In this document: piece by piece, positions 7,461 through 14,138 of the stretch
Layout: each line of letters starts with the position of its first letter
How positions within the stretch are numbered: position 1 is the stretch's first letter
Assembly (NCBI GenBank): GCA_031400755.1
Contig: JANNQL010000248.1
Span: 1 to 15,877 of the forward strand
Length of the DNA: 15,877 nucleotides
Origin: VMSU01 sp031400755
GTDB taxonomy: Bacteria; Desulfobacterota; Desulfobulbia; Desulfobulbales; VMSU01
Direction of reading: 5' to 3'
The notes under the pieces: model-generated
What the model was told of the DNA's origin: nothing
Seen by the model: the letters and a program-made list of their open reading frames with translations, nothing else
The model's database searches: none
Translations under genes and position numbers: made by a program

Positions 7461-9491
7461 TTATACTTTGAATTTATCGACCAGGCCCTGGAGCTGTTCG
7501 GCAAGCCTGCTCAACTCATTGGCGCTTTGCTGGACCTGCGAACTGGAGTTGCTGATCTCGTTGGCCGACTCATTGACATCGCTAATTTCTTGCGCTACCT
7601 GGCCTGCTGCCTGGCTGGTCTGGGTGACATTGGCGTTGATCTCACTCAAGCCCTGGGCGGTCTGGTTGATATTCTCAGAAATTTCGCGGGTGGCGGTATT
7701 CTGCTGGCCAATCGCATTCGCAATCGAGCTGATCAGGCCATCGACATGATTGATGGCGAAGACCACCTCGTCGATCTCGGTCACCGTGGTGCCGGTGGCC
7801 TTCTGGATGCCGTTCAACTTCTGGCTGATGTCGCCGGTGGCGTCAGCGGTCTGCTGGGCCAGTTCCTTGATCTCGTTGGCCACCACCGCAAAGCCCTTGC
7901 CGGCCTCGCCGGCCCGGGCCGCTTCGATGGTGGCGTTTAAGGCCAGGAGGTTGGTCTTGTCGGAGATGGCCTTGATGGTCTCGGTGACCAGACCGATGGC
8001 CTCGGCGGCCTGCCCCAGGTTATTGATCTGGTCCGCCGCCCGTTTGGTCAAGGTAACGGCGCTGTTGGCCGAGCTCTTGGCCTCGGTGACGTTGTTTGAG
8101 ACATTATTGATATTGGTGCTCATCTCCTCGGCTGCCGCCGCCACCGTGCTGACGTTGGTCGAGGCCTGCTCCATGGAGGCAGCCACCGAGTGCATGTTGG
8201 AGGTCATCTCCTCGGCTGCGGCGGCCACGGCGTTGGCCTTGGCCACCGTAGTTTCTGAACCAGAGGTCATCTGATTGGCAATGGCGGCCATTTCGGTTGA
8301 GGACGAGCTTAGGGTCTTGACGCCGTTGCCTATCTCTTTCATCATAGTAGTCAGATTGTCCGCTACCAGGTCCAAGGTCTTGGCCATCAAGCCGATTTCA
8401 TCGGTGCGTTCCATGCGCAGCCGGCTGGTCAAGTTGCCGCGGCCCACTTCCTCCAGCATGGCGACCCCCTTGGCCAAGGGCACCGAGATGCTGCGGGACA
8501 GGAGTACGCCAAAGACGATGGCAATGAGCGTTCCCAATCCTACGGCGAGCATGGCGATAGTCTTACTGCGGACGGCGGTTGTAATAGCTGTGGTCTTAGT
8601 TTCGTCGGCAACCTTTGTGTTGTGAGTACTGACTTCATCTATAGCCTTGTCCAATTTGTTAAAGGCCTCCCTCCCACTGCCAAAGCCTATCTCCCTGGCC
8701 TCATCAAGCAAGGTGATCTCGCCCCGGACATGGGTCAGGGCGGCGTCAAAGCGTTCGCGGATGGTCTGCAGGGTTGGTTTGACTTCCTTGCTGAAGAGGG
8801 CGCGGGCCTGGTCTTCCTTGTCCTGGGCCAGCAGGTCATTGATTGTTTGGCCGAAGCCATGCAGCTTTTGGTGCGGGGGGGTCATCTCACTGATGATGGC
8901 GTTGAATTGAGGCTCATCGGAGGTGAAGGCGCTTTGCCATTTACCAAAACCGCATTTAGTGGGGTCGAGCTGGCCGGTGAACGGTGTGCCGCTGGCCAGT
9001 GCGGCTTCAAGGGCGTTGACCCAGAGGACATGGTCCAGCAGGCGCTGGACCAGGATCCCCTCCATGGTCTCCACGTCATCTAGGTGCACAGTCTTCATCT
9101 TGTCCACCAGTTTGGCGTGTTCCGCCTGCCAAAGTTTTATCATCTCCGGCACCTTGTTCCACAACTCGGCCTCTTCCGCAGTCTTGGGCAGTGGTTCGTA
9201 GAGGTCGCGGCCTTCTTTGAACAACTGCCAACGCTTATCCAGATTATCGACTTCTTTTTGGCGCGATTTGTTGTCAAGTGAGGACATGAGCATCGTCCTC
9301 TCCGCTGACTTAATGGCGTTCATGGCCTCCATTATCAGCCCCAGTCCTTGGATAGCCGGCATGCGCACCTCGGCCACCTCAATGAGGCCTTTTTGGGTGG
9401 AGTTGATGCCGAGCCAGCCGATAGAGCCGACAATGGCGGTAATCAGGGCGACGACAATAAAGGCGCCGGTCAGTTTGGCAAAAATTTTCAT
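7461..9491 (-). CDS. Transmembrane methyl-accepting chemotaxis receptor with CZB-like motif in outer domain
   Basis: The receptor is 676 residues. A membrane segment at about 7-29 is followed by a helical outer region to about 309, a second membrane segment at 310-332, a HAMP domain to about 386, and a long cytoplasmic coiled-coil. The conserved hairpin tip is IEAARAGEAGKGFAVVANEI (522-541). Two near-identical helix units, AAAAEEMTSNM and AAAAEEMSTNI, lie 28 residues (exactly 84 bases) apart and hold probable methylation glutamates. Within the outer region are H154, C180 in CGFGKW, H207 and H211, spaced as in the zinc-binding CZB domain. The C-terminus lacks the NWETF-type CheR-tethering pentapeptide. 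The ATG at 9491 follows GGAGGA; a TTG 12 bases upstream overlaps that site and is less likely. It lies 24 bases after cheW and 16 before cheB, in one likely operon. Confidence 0.93.
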   Translation of the reverse strand: MKIFAKLTGAFIVVALITAIVGSIGWLGINSTQKGLIEVAEVRMPAIQGLGLIMEAMNAIKSAERTMLMSSLDNKSRQKEVDNLDKRWQLFKEGRDLYEPLPKTAEEAELWNKVPEMIKLWQAEHAKLVDKMKTVHLDDVETMEGILVQRLLDHVLWVNALEAALASGTPFTGQLDPTKCGFGKWQSAFTSDEPQFNAIISEMTPPHQKLHGFGQTINDLLAQDKEDQARALFSKEVKPTLQTIRERFDAALTHVRGEITLLDEAREIGFGSGREAFNKLDKAIDEVSTHNTKVADETKTTAITTAVRSKTIAMLAVGLGTLIAIVFGVLLSRSISVPLAKGVAMLEEVGRGNLTSRLRMERTDEIGLMAKTLDLVADNLTTMMKEIGNGVKTLSSSSTEMAAIANQMTSGSETTVAKANAVAAAAEEMTSNMHSVAASMEQASTNVSTVAAAAEEMSTNINNVSNNVTEAKSSANSAVTLTKRAADQINNLGQAAEAIGLVTETIKAISDKTNLLALNATIEAARAGEAGKGFAVVANEIKELAQQTADATGDISQKLNGIQKATGTTVTEIDEVVFAINHVDGLISSIANAIGQQNTATREISENINQTAQGLSEINANVTQTSQAAGQVAQEISDVNESANEISNSSSQVQQSANELSRLAEQLQGLVDKFKV

Positions 9492-9495
9492 GTGG

Positions 9496-9501
9496 TCCTC
9501 C
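9496..9501 (-). promoter_or_regulatory. Ribosome binding site of the receptor gene
   Basis: The minus strand reads GGAGGA, 4 bases before the ATG at 9491. It decides against the in-frame TTG at 9503, which would place the site inside the coding region. Confidence 0.7.
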
Positions 9502-9515
9502 AAATAAAAAGTAGT

Positions 9516-9968
9516 CTATAAAATCTCATCAATATCGAGCAGGGCCAAAAGCTCATGCTTGTCGGTTTGGATCACCCCAGTGAAAAATTTACCCTGTGAG
9601 CCTTTGATGTTGGACGGCGGTTTGGAGATGACGCTTTTGGGAACGGTGACGACTTCTTTCACCTTGTCCACCACGACCCCGATATATTCGCCTGCCGAGC
9701 GCACAATAATGACTCGGCTGTCGCTGGTGATGGTGACCGGGGGAAAGCCGATCTTCCTGCTTTGATCGATCACGGTAACGATTTGCCCCCTTAAATTCAT
9801 GATCCCCAGCACAGACTCGTCGGCCAGGGGCACCGGAGTGAAGGCCAGGTCGCCATTAATCTCCTGGACAAGATCGATGTCGATGCCACAGAGGGTATCG
9901 CCCAAATAAAACGTCGATATTTGAATATTTTCATCCTGAGAAACCACCGCAGTCTCGTGTCCTTGCAT
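9516..9968 (-). CDS. cheW: CheW coupling protein
   Basis: CheW links receptor tips to CheA in the signalling array. The 150-residue product is one CheW-type SH3-like domain, with FYLGDTLCGIDI near residues 20-31 and the hallmark GIMNLRGQIVTVID at 55-68. YIGVVVDKVKEVVTV follows, then a C-terminal strand region LLALLDIDEIL. It has no extra domains and the usual CheW length. The ATG at 9968 is preferred because GGGGG lies about 6 bases upstream; an in-frame TTG at 9986 would overlap this site. It is the first gene of the minus block, with a candidate promoter upstream at 10059-10086. Its partner CheA is encoded at the far end of the divergent block, so the core complex is split between two transcripts. 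Confidence 0.93.
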   Translation of the reverse strand: MQGHETAVVSQDENIQISTFYLGDTLCGIDIDLVQEINGDLAFTPVPLADESVLGIMNLRGQIVTVIDQSRKIGFPPVTITSDSRVIIVRSAGEYIGVVVDKVKEVVTVPKSVISKPPSNIKGSQGKFFTGVIQTDKHELLALLDIDEIL

Positions 9969-10058
9969 TTCATTCCCCCAATTCAATGTTTGTCTCGTCC
10001 GCCTTGCTCATTTGCCAGGGGCCGCTGTCTGCCAATTTGGCGCAAGGCAATGATTTAT

Positions 10059-10086
10059 TCTATAGGAAGAGAATCCTTTGAATCAA
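10059..10086 (-). promoter_or_regulatory. Candidate sigma70-type promoter for the minus-strand che block
   Basis: On the minus strand TTGATT (10086-10081) and TATAGA (10064-10059) are separated by 16 bases, close to the -35/-10 consensus. It would give a leader of about 80-90 bases before cheW. No sigma28 or sigma54 consensus was recognised by eye in the 199-base divergent region. Confidence 0.4.
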
Positions 10087-10122
10087 GGCATATTTTGTAA
10101 AGAGTTAAGTAAATAAAATATT

Positions 10123-10152
10123 TTGGAGTGGCTGGTTGTTTTGTGCTATTAC
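10123..10152 (+). promoter_or_regulatory. Weak candidate promoter for the HEAT-REC gene
   Basis: TTGGAG (10123-10128) and TATTAC (10147-10152) are 18 bases apart. A TG one base before the -10 gives an extended -10 pattern. The resulting leader would be very short. This is a by-eye match only. Confidence 0.22.
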
Positions 10153-10167
10153 TTTTAGAAGGCCTGA

Positions 10168-11850
10168 ATGGAAATGGCCCAAAACAATTATTTCAGTGGA
10201 GATAAAAAACAGATGCGGACGGCTGTTATCAACAGCAGGCATGCCTTAGACGAAATTATTGGCAATTTAGACAAGCGCGACCTGATCAAGGCGCGAATTG
10301 TCCTTTCGCATTTCTCGCAGTTTGAGGAAGGGGTGCAGCGCCGGGTCCTCTATGAGCTGAACAAACGCGAAGAGCAAATTTGCCTTACGCTGTTGGTCTC
10401 ACTCATTGCCACGAACCCGAAAGCCCTGGCGAAGTATCCGGACATCAGTGAAAGTATTCTGGCCAAGGTCTTGAATGGGCCGCAAGTCCTCCTTGACCTC
10501 CTGGCCAGCTCAAGTGGTGTGGAGCAGTGTTATTGCGTCGAGCTTGCCGGAAAAATTCGTTTGCGCGAGGCAGTGCCGGGGCTCATTCAACTGTTGGCGG
10601 ACCACTCCGAACCTCAGGTCTTGCAGGCCGCCATCGCGGCCCTTGGCGCCATTGGCAGTCCGGAGGCAGTCGATGCCATCACCGAAATTATCTATTCCGG
10701 TGTTGACGCCTTGGTCCCCCCCGCCATTCAGGCCTTAGGACAGATTGCCTCGTCAACCGCCATGCAGCGTCTGGTTGAATTTCTTGGCAAGGATGAGGCC
10801 TTGGATATGATTATTCTGGATATCTTTGCTGCTATCCAGGACGATCTCTCCCTTGAGATGCTCAACAAGACCATGCAGTCACGCTCCGCTGTCCTCCGTA
10901 ATTACAGCAAGGGCAAACTGATCGCGCTTGGCAGCAAGGCGGCGCCGACCCTGATTGCCAATCTCGCACCAAAGGACCCTGACCTGCAGATCCATTCCTT
11001 AAACGCGCTTATGGAAATTGGTGATGAAAGTGCGGTCATGCCCATCCGCAAGTTGATCAATACCCAGCCTGCCAACGCCAATGTCAGGTTTGCCGCCTTT
11101 GAGGCCCTGGCCAATTTGCCGGTGCGTAAAGGCGATTACATCTGGGCCAGCGGCCTGCTGGACCCGGAGAACAATATCCGCCTGGCCGCGGCCAGGGCCA
11201 TTGAGCGGACCCTTGACGATGTCCTGGCCGCCGGCATCAGAAATATGGTGAAAAGTCAGGATGAAGAGGCCGCGCAGGTGGTGCGGGCGGTCTTGGACAG
11301 TCAAGCCAAAAATATCTTCCTAAATCTCATCCGTCACGATATCGGTCTCGAATTGATCACCGATTACCTGATCTCCCAGGCCCATCAGGAGATCAGGACG
11401 TTTTTTGTCCAGGTCCTCTCCGAGGCCGGCTACACCGATCTGGCGCAGGTCATTCTCGATTCCCAAAAGGGGAGGCAAGGCGCAAACGAAAGCATCCGGG
11501 TCTGCGCCGTGGATGACTCAAGGATGATCTTAAGCATCTACCGCAGTGTCTTGAATGAATTGGGTTATGATCCTGAGTTGTTCCATAATCCAGAGACCGC
11601 ACTCGACTGGCTTAAAGATAATCACGTCAAATTTGTCTGCACAGATCTCAATATGCCGGAGATGACCGGAATAGATTTGACACGGGCCCTTCGGAAATTA
11701 TACAACAAAAAAGAACTGCCGATCATCATGGTCACCACCCAGAATGACTTGCGTGACCATAGCGAGGCGATGAGCGCAGGCGTCAACTGCATCGCCTCAA
11801 AGCCGTTTGACGCAGGGAGTTTGCAGACGGCGATTGCGACCATTATCTGA
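10168..11850 (+). CDS. HEAT-repeat protein with C-terminal receiver domain
   Basis: The 560-residue soluble protein has two parts. Residues about 35-435 are stacked amphipathic helices in HEAT-like pairs; the clearest are LREAVPGLIQLLADHSEPQ and VLQAAIAALGAIGSPEAVDA (132-170), LVPPAIQALGQIASSTAM (182-199) and PDLQIHSLNALMEIGDESAV (271-290). Such arrays usually serve as protein-binding scaffolds. Residues 441-560 are a receiver with D449-D450, phospho-acceptor D493 in CTDLNMPEMTGIDL, TTQND at 523-527 and K545 in SKPF, so it should be phosphorylatable. No membrane or DNA-binding segment is seen. The ATG at 10168 follows GAAGG with 5 bases spacing; a second ATG two codons on is a possible alternative. 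It opens the plus-strand block and is followed by a terminator-like hairpin. A role as a CheA- or hybrid-kinase-controlled scaffold is inference. Confidence 0.88.
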   Translation: MEMAQNNYFSGDKKQMRTAVINSRHALDEIIGNLDKRDLIKARIVLSHFSQFEEGVQRRVLYELNKREEQICLTLLVSLIATNPKALAKYPDISESILAKVLNGPQVLLDLLASSSGVEQCYCVELAGKIRLREAVPGLIQLLADHSEPQVLQAAIAALGAIGSPEAVDAITEIIYSGVDALVPPAIQALGQIASSTAMQRLVEFLGKDEALDMIILDIFAAIQDDLSLEMLNKTMQSRSAVLRNYSKGKLIALGSKAAPTLIANLAPKDPDLQIHSLNALMEIGDESAVMPIRKLINTQPANANVRFAAFEALANLPVRKGDYIWASGLLDPENNIRLAAARAIERTLDDVLAAGIRNMVKSQDEEAAQVVRAVLDSQAKNIFLNLIRHDIGLELITDYLISQAHQEIRTFFVQVLSEAGYTDLAQVILDSQKGRQGANESIRVCAVDDSRMILSIYRSVLNELGYDPELFHNPETALDWLKDNHVKFVCTDLNMPEMTGIDLTRALRKLYNKKELPIIMVTTQNDLRDHSEAMSAGVNCIASKPFDAGSLQTAIATII

Positions 11851-11887
11851 GGACTGAGTTGATCAGGACTGAATGCTGAGCGTCTCA

Positions 11888-11910
11888 CCCCGTTTGCGGC
11901 GGGGATTTTT
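11888..11910 (+). terminator. Candidate Rho-independent terminator after HEAT-REC
   Basis: CCCCG (11888-11892) pairs with CGGGG (11900-11904) around a 7-base loop, followed by A and five T. It lies 37 bases past the HEAT-REC stop codon. The stem is short but all G-C. If real, the downstream partner-switch and cheA genes need their own promoter. Confidence 0.5.
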
Positions 11911-11914
11911 CATC

Positions 11915-12040
11915 AAGTAACTTTGATGAACTCGTAAAACGCCGTCACCCCGGCGAAAGCCGGGGTCCAGATTGGTTGCCATCCACCGAAACACTGGATT
12001 CCGGCCTTCGCCGGAATGACGGATAAAAATGAAGTTACTT
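11915..12040. repeat. REP/MITE-like palindromic element
   Basis: This 126-base element has 9-base perfect terminal inverted repeats, AAGTAACTT (11915-11923) and AAGTTACTT (12032-12040). Inside are two 29-base inverted arms (11942-11970 and 11994-12022) that match at 24 of 29 positions. Each arm folds into its own 8-bp hairpin with a 4-base loop: left stem ACCCCGGC (11947-11954) with loop GAAA, right stem ATTCCGGC (11998-12005) with loop CTTC. No coding capacity and no clear target-site duplication are seen. From memory, similar CCGGCGAAAGCCGG-type palindromes are common in proteobacterial intergenic DNA; this was not searched. Confidence 0.75.
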
Positions 12041-12043
12041 GGA

Positions 12044-12077
12044 AGGACTGAGGACGGCATAATCTTCACTCAGTCCT
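12044..12077. repeat. Dispersed short repeat with hairpin, copy B (opposite orientation)
   Basis: AGGACTGAG (12044-12052) and CTCAGTCCT (12069-12077) form a 9-bp stem with a 16-base loop. The same stem occurs at 6309-6343. Read on the minus strand, the loop begins TGAAGA and continues ATGCC after two bases, as in copy A. So this is a real related repeat rather than a chance hairpin. Confidence 0.6.
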
Positions 12078-12178
12078 AAGTCCTGATCAACTCCAGGCGT
12101 GTTTGTCACCGAGCAAGGGCCAGTCCTGCTTCGCCTCTGCTTAGCATCTCAAAACGAATCGACACAGGGCTTGAACAG

Positions 12179-13720
12179 ATGCACAATAACTACAAGGTAT
12201 TAATCATTGATGACGTTATCTTTAACGTGCAGTTGTTGCAGGGCATACTCGAAAATGTCGGGCTAACGGTCCTTTCGGCCTTGAACGGACCAGCTGGCCG
12301 CCAAATTGCCGAGGATGAGTCGCCGGATCTTATTTTGCTTGATATCATGATGCCGGATGAAGACGGTTTTGAGACCTGCCGGAAGCTCAAAGCCAGCGCC
12401 GCGACCGTTGACATCCCGATAATCTTTATCTCGGCGTTAGATGATCAGGAAAGCAAGATCAAGGGCCTGACCATCGGCGGCTGGGACTATATCACTAAGC
12501 CGTTCAACAAGGCTGAGGTCCAGGCCCGCGTTAAGAACTATCTGCGCCTGCAGGCCGCCTTCAAACAGGTTGTTGAGGACCAGGCCAGACGCCTGCGGCA
12601 GGTCACCGATGCCCAAAAGGCCATTTTGGTAGCGCCCGCCGCTGTCCCTGACGCCAGATTCGGTGTCCATTATGTCCCGGTCAATGAGGCTGGCGGCGAT
12701 TTCTACGATGTCTTTCAAGTATGCGACAATTTGTTTTGCTATTTTGTCTCCGACATCAGCGGCCACGACCTGGGCACCTCCTTTGCCACCTTAGCCTTGA
12801 AGACCATAGTCAGACAGAACACCTCGCAACTCTATTCAGCGGATGAAACGATTCAGATTATCAATAAAATATTACTCTCCATTTTTGCCGATGGACAGCA
12901 TCTGACTGCGGTCTATGGCATTCTTGACAAAAAAAATATGACCTTCAGCCTGGTCAATGCCGCCCATCCGCCTGTTCTCTATCTGCCGGTCGGCCATGAC
13001 CCGGTCTGGCTGCCGGCCAATAGCGATGTCATCGGTATTTTTGCTGAGGCTGTTTTTGAGAAACAGGTCATCAATGTACAGGAGGGTGATCGGTTTATTT
13101 TTTACACCGATGGCCTGATCGAGACCTTCTCTGGAAAACACATGAGCCGGGAGGAAGGGCAGGGCCTCCTGGAGGCTGCCGGGGTTTCCACCGCCGGAGA
13201 GCCTTGCCAGGAGGCGGTGGACGATATTGTCGAGGTCATGTTTGCCGAAGGACGCAAGGCAGAGGACGATATCCTCCTGCTCGGGATAGACATCAGCGTC
13301 TATCGGACAATAATCACCAAGAATGGCTTTAAGGTAATTATGCCGGCTGACTTTAAGTCTATTGATTCAGTCTGCCGGAAGGTGGAAGAATTTTTGCACG
13401 GAGAGGGGCTGGGAGAAGCTGCCTTTTCGATCATTTTAGGGTGCCGGGAGGCGCTGACCAATGCGGTCCGCCATGGTTCGAATGGTGATCCCAAGAAGCA
13501 GGTTGACTTCGAGCTTGTCCGAAAAGATGATCTGGTAGTGATGAAAGTTGCAGACCAGGGCCCTGGTTTTGATTGGCACAATGTCTTAGACCATGCGGCT
13601 GATGTCTCGGAAGAAAGCGGCCGCGGCCTGGCTATTTTGTATCAGTATTTTGATAAGGTGCAATTCAATGCCTCTGGCAATGAAGTTGTGTTTTGGGTAA
13701 AAAGTGCTTCGCAGGTCTGA
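12179..13720 (+). CDS. Receiver-PP2C phosphatase-HATPase (SpoIIE/RsbW-type) switch protein
   Basis: The 513-residue soluble protein has three domains. A receiver (1-125) has D11-D12, phospho-acceptor D55 in LILLDIMMPD, S85 and K107. A helical linker leads to a PP2C/SpoIIE serine phosphatase (about 155-370) with metal-site motifs GGDFYD (172-177), SDISGHD (191-197), YTDG (309-312) and DDIL (363-366). The C-terminal GHKL kinase-like domain (about 385-510) has N-box REALTNAVRHG (423-433), G1 DQGPGFD (459-465) and G2 GRGLAI (481-486). Family knowledge: PP2C dephosphorylates and RsbW-like domains phosphorylate STAS proteins, with the receiver setting the balance, as in HsbR of Pseudomonas. The likely substrate is the STAS protein encoded 92 bases downstream. 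The ATG at 12179 directly precedes the receiver; its ribosome site is weak. Confidence 0.92.
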   Translation: MHNNYKVLIIDDVIFNVQLLQGILENVGLTVLSALNGPAGRQIAEDESPDLILLDIMMPDEDGFETCRKLKASAATVDIPIIFISALDDQESKIKGLTIGGWDYITKPFNKAEVQARVKNYLRLQAAFKQVVEDQARRLRQVTDAQKAILVAPAAVPDARFGVHYVPVNEAGGDFYDVFQVCDNLFCYFVSDISGHDLGTSFATLALKTIVRQNTSQLYSADETIQIINKILLSIFADGQHLTAVYGILDKKNMTFSLVNAAHPPVLYLPVGHDPVWLPANSDVIGIFAEAVFEKQVINVQEGDRFIFYTDGLIETFSGKHMSREEGQGLLEAAGVSTAGEPCQEAVDDIVEVMFAEGRKAEDDILLLGIDISVYRTIITKNGFKVIMPADFKSIDSVCRKVEEFLHGEGLGEAAFSIILGCREALTNAVRHGSNGDPKKQVDFELVRKDDLVVMKVADQGPGFDWHNVLDHAADVSEESGRGLAILYQYFDKVQFNASGNEVVFWVKSASQV

Positions 13721-13727
13721 GTGCTGA
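13716..13727. repeat. Dispersed short repeat, partial copy C
   Basis: TCTGAGTGCTGA here is identical to 6298-6309 but lacks the following hairpin. It starts at the last codon and stop of the REC-PP2C-HATPase gene, so it supplies that gene's TGA. Confidence 0.45.
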
Positions 13728-13812
13728 TCCACTATAGAAGAAGTCTGATATTGGCCGATGGCTGGTTTTCGCCATCACCTTTCATATAACACAGTAAAAT
13801 AAGGACCATGCC

Positions 13813-14112
13813 ATGAGCGAAATTTTGAAAGAGGGCGGTGCGGTGACCATCAAACCAGGCTGCGACATTGTGGCCTCGGTGGTCGATGAACTTAAAACAG
13901 ACCTGAAAGGGATTATTGAAGGCGGCCTCGCCAAGCTGATTATCGATTTGTCTGACACCAAGATGATCGATTCCATGGGCATCGGCATTTTGATTGCGAC
14001 CTATAATTCTTTAAAAAAGAAAAATGTGCCGATGGAGTTGGTCCGTGTCTCGCCAGAAATTGCCAGCCTCCTCAAGAATATGCGTTTGAATCAGTATTTT
14101 AGTATTTCATAA
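13813..14112 (+). CDS. STAS-domain anti-sigma-factor antagonist-type protein
   Basis: The 99-residue protein is a single STAS domain of SpoIIAA/RsbV type and of usual length. The segment LIIDLSDTKMIDSMGIGIL (42-60) contains the conserved D-S-x-G loop, with S54 as the expected phosphorylation site. In this family the unphosphorylated form binds and blocks an anti-sigma or other kinase-like partner, and phosphorylation releases it. The phosphatase and kinase domains needed to switch S54 are both in the protein encoded 92 bases upstream. The start follows AAGGA with 7 bases spacing. CheA begins 26 bases after the stop, so the two are probably co-transcribed. A TATAAC at 13785-13790 could be a -10 box, but I see no good -35. 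The downstream target (sigma, cyclase or other) is not in the window. Confidence 0.92.
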   Translation: MSEILKEGGAVTIKPGCDIVASVVDELKTDLKGIIEGGLAKLIIDLSDTKMIDSMGIGILIATYNSLKKKNVPMELVRVSPEIASLLKNMRLNQYFSIS

Positions 14113-14138
14113 TAAATGCAATCAGGGGGACAAGTGGT

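Larger units (their letters stand above)
11856..12093. repeat. Outer inverted repeat framing the intergenic region after HEAT-REC
   Basis: GAGTTGATCAGGACT at 11856-11870 has a perfect 15-base inverted copy at 12079-12093. Between the arms lie a terminator-like hairpin, the REP/MITE-like element (11915-12040) and the AGGACTGAG hairpin (12044-12077). The left arm begins within 6 bases of the HEAT-REC stop codon. I see no gene in 11851-12178. The rest of it, 12094-12178, is plain sequence leading to the next start codon. Confidence 0.75.

Noticed and set aside
8121..8219. 15-base direct repeat spaced 84 bases apart in the receptor gene
   Set aside because: It encodes the two methylation-helix units 28 residues apart, which is normal heptad repetition in chemoreceptors, not a DNA element.
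7434..8274. Plus-strand open frames opposite the receptor gene
   Set aside because: They mirror the repetitive Ala/Glu coiled-coil of the receptor, and the receptor frame is unambiguous.
11851..12178. Possible CRISPR array or small gene in the repeat-rich intergenic region
   Set aside because: The repeats are inverted and of different lengths, with no regular direct repeat and spacer pattern. Short frames here have no start signals or protein-like content.
13755..13776. Small hairpin (GATGGC/GCCATC) before the STAS gene as a terminator
   Set aside because: The stem is 6 bp and is followed by a mixed ACCTTTC, with no T-run.
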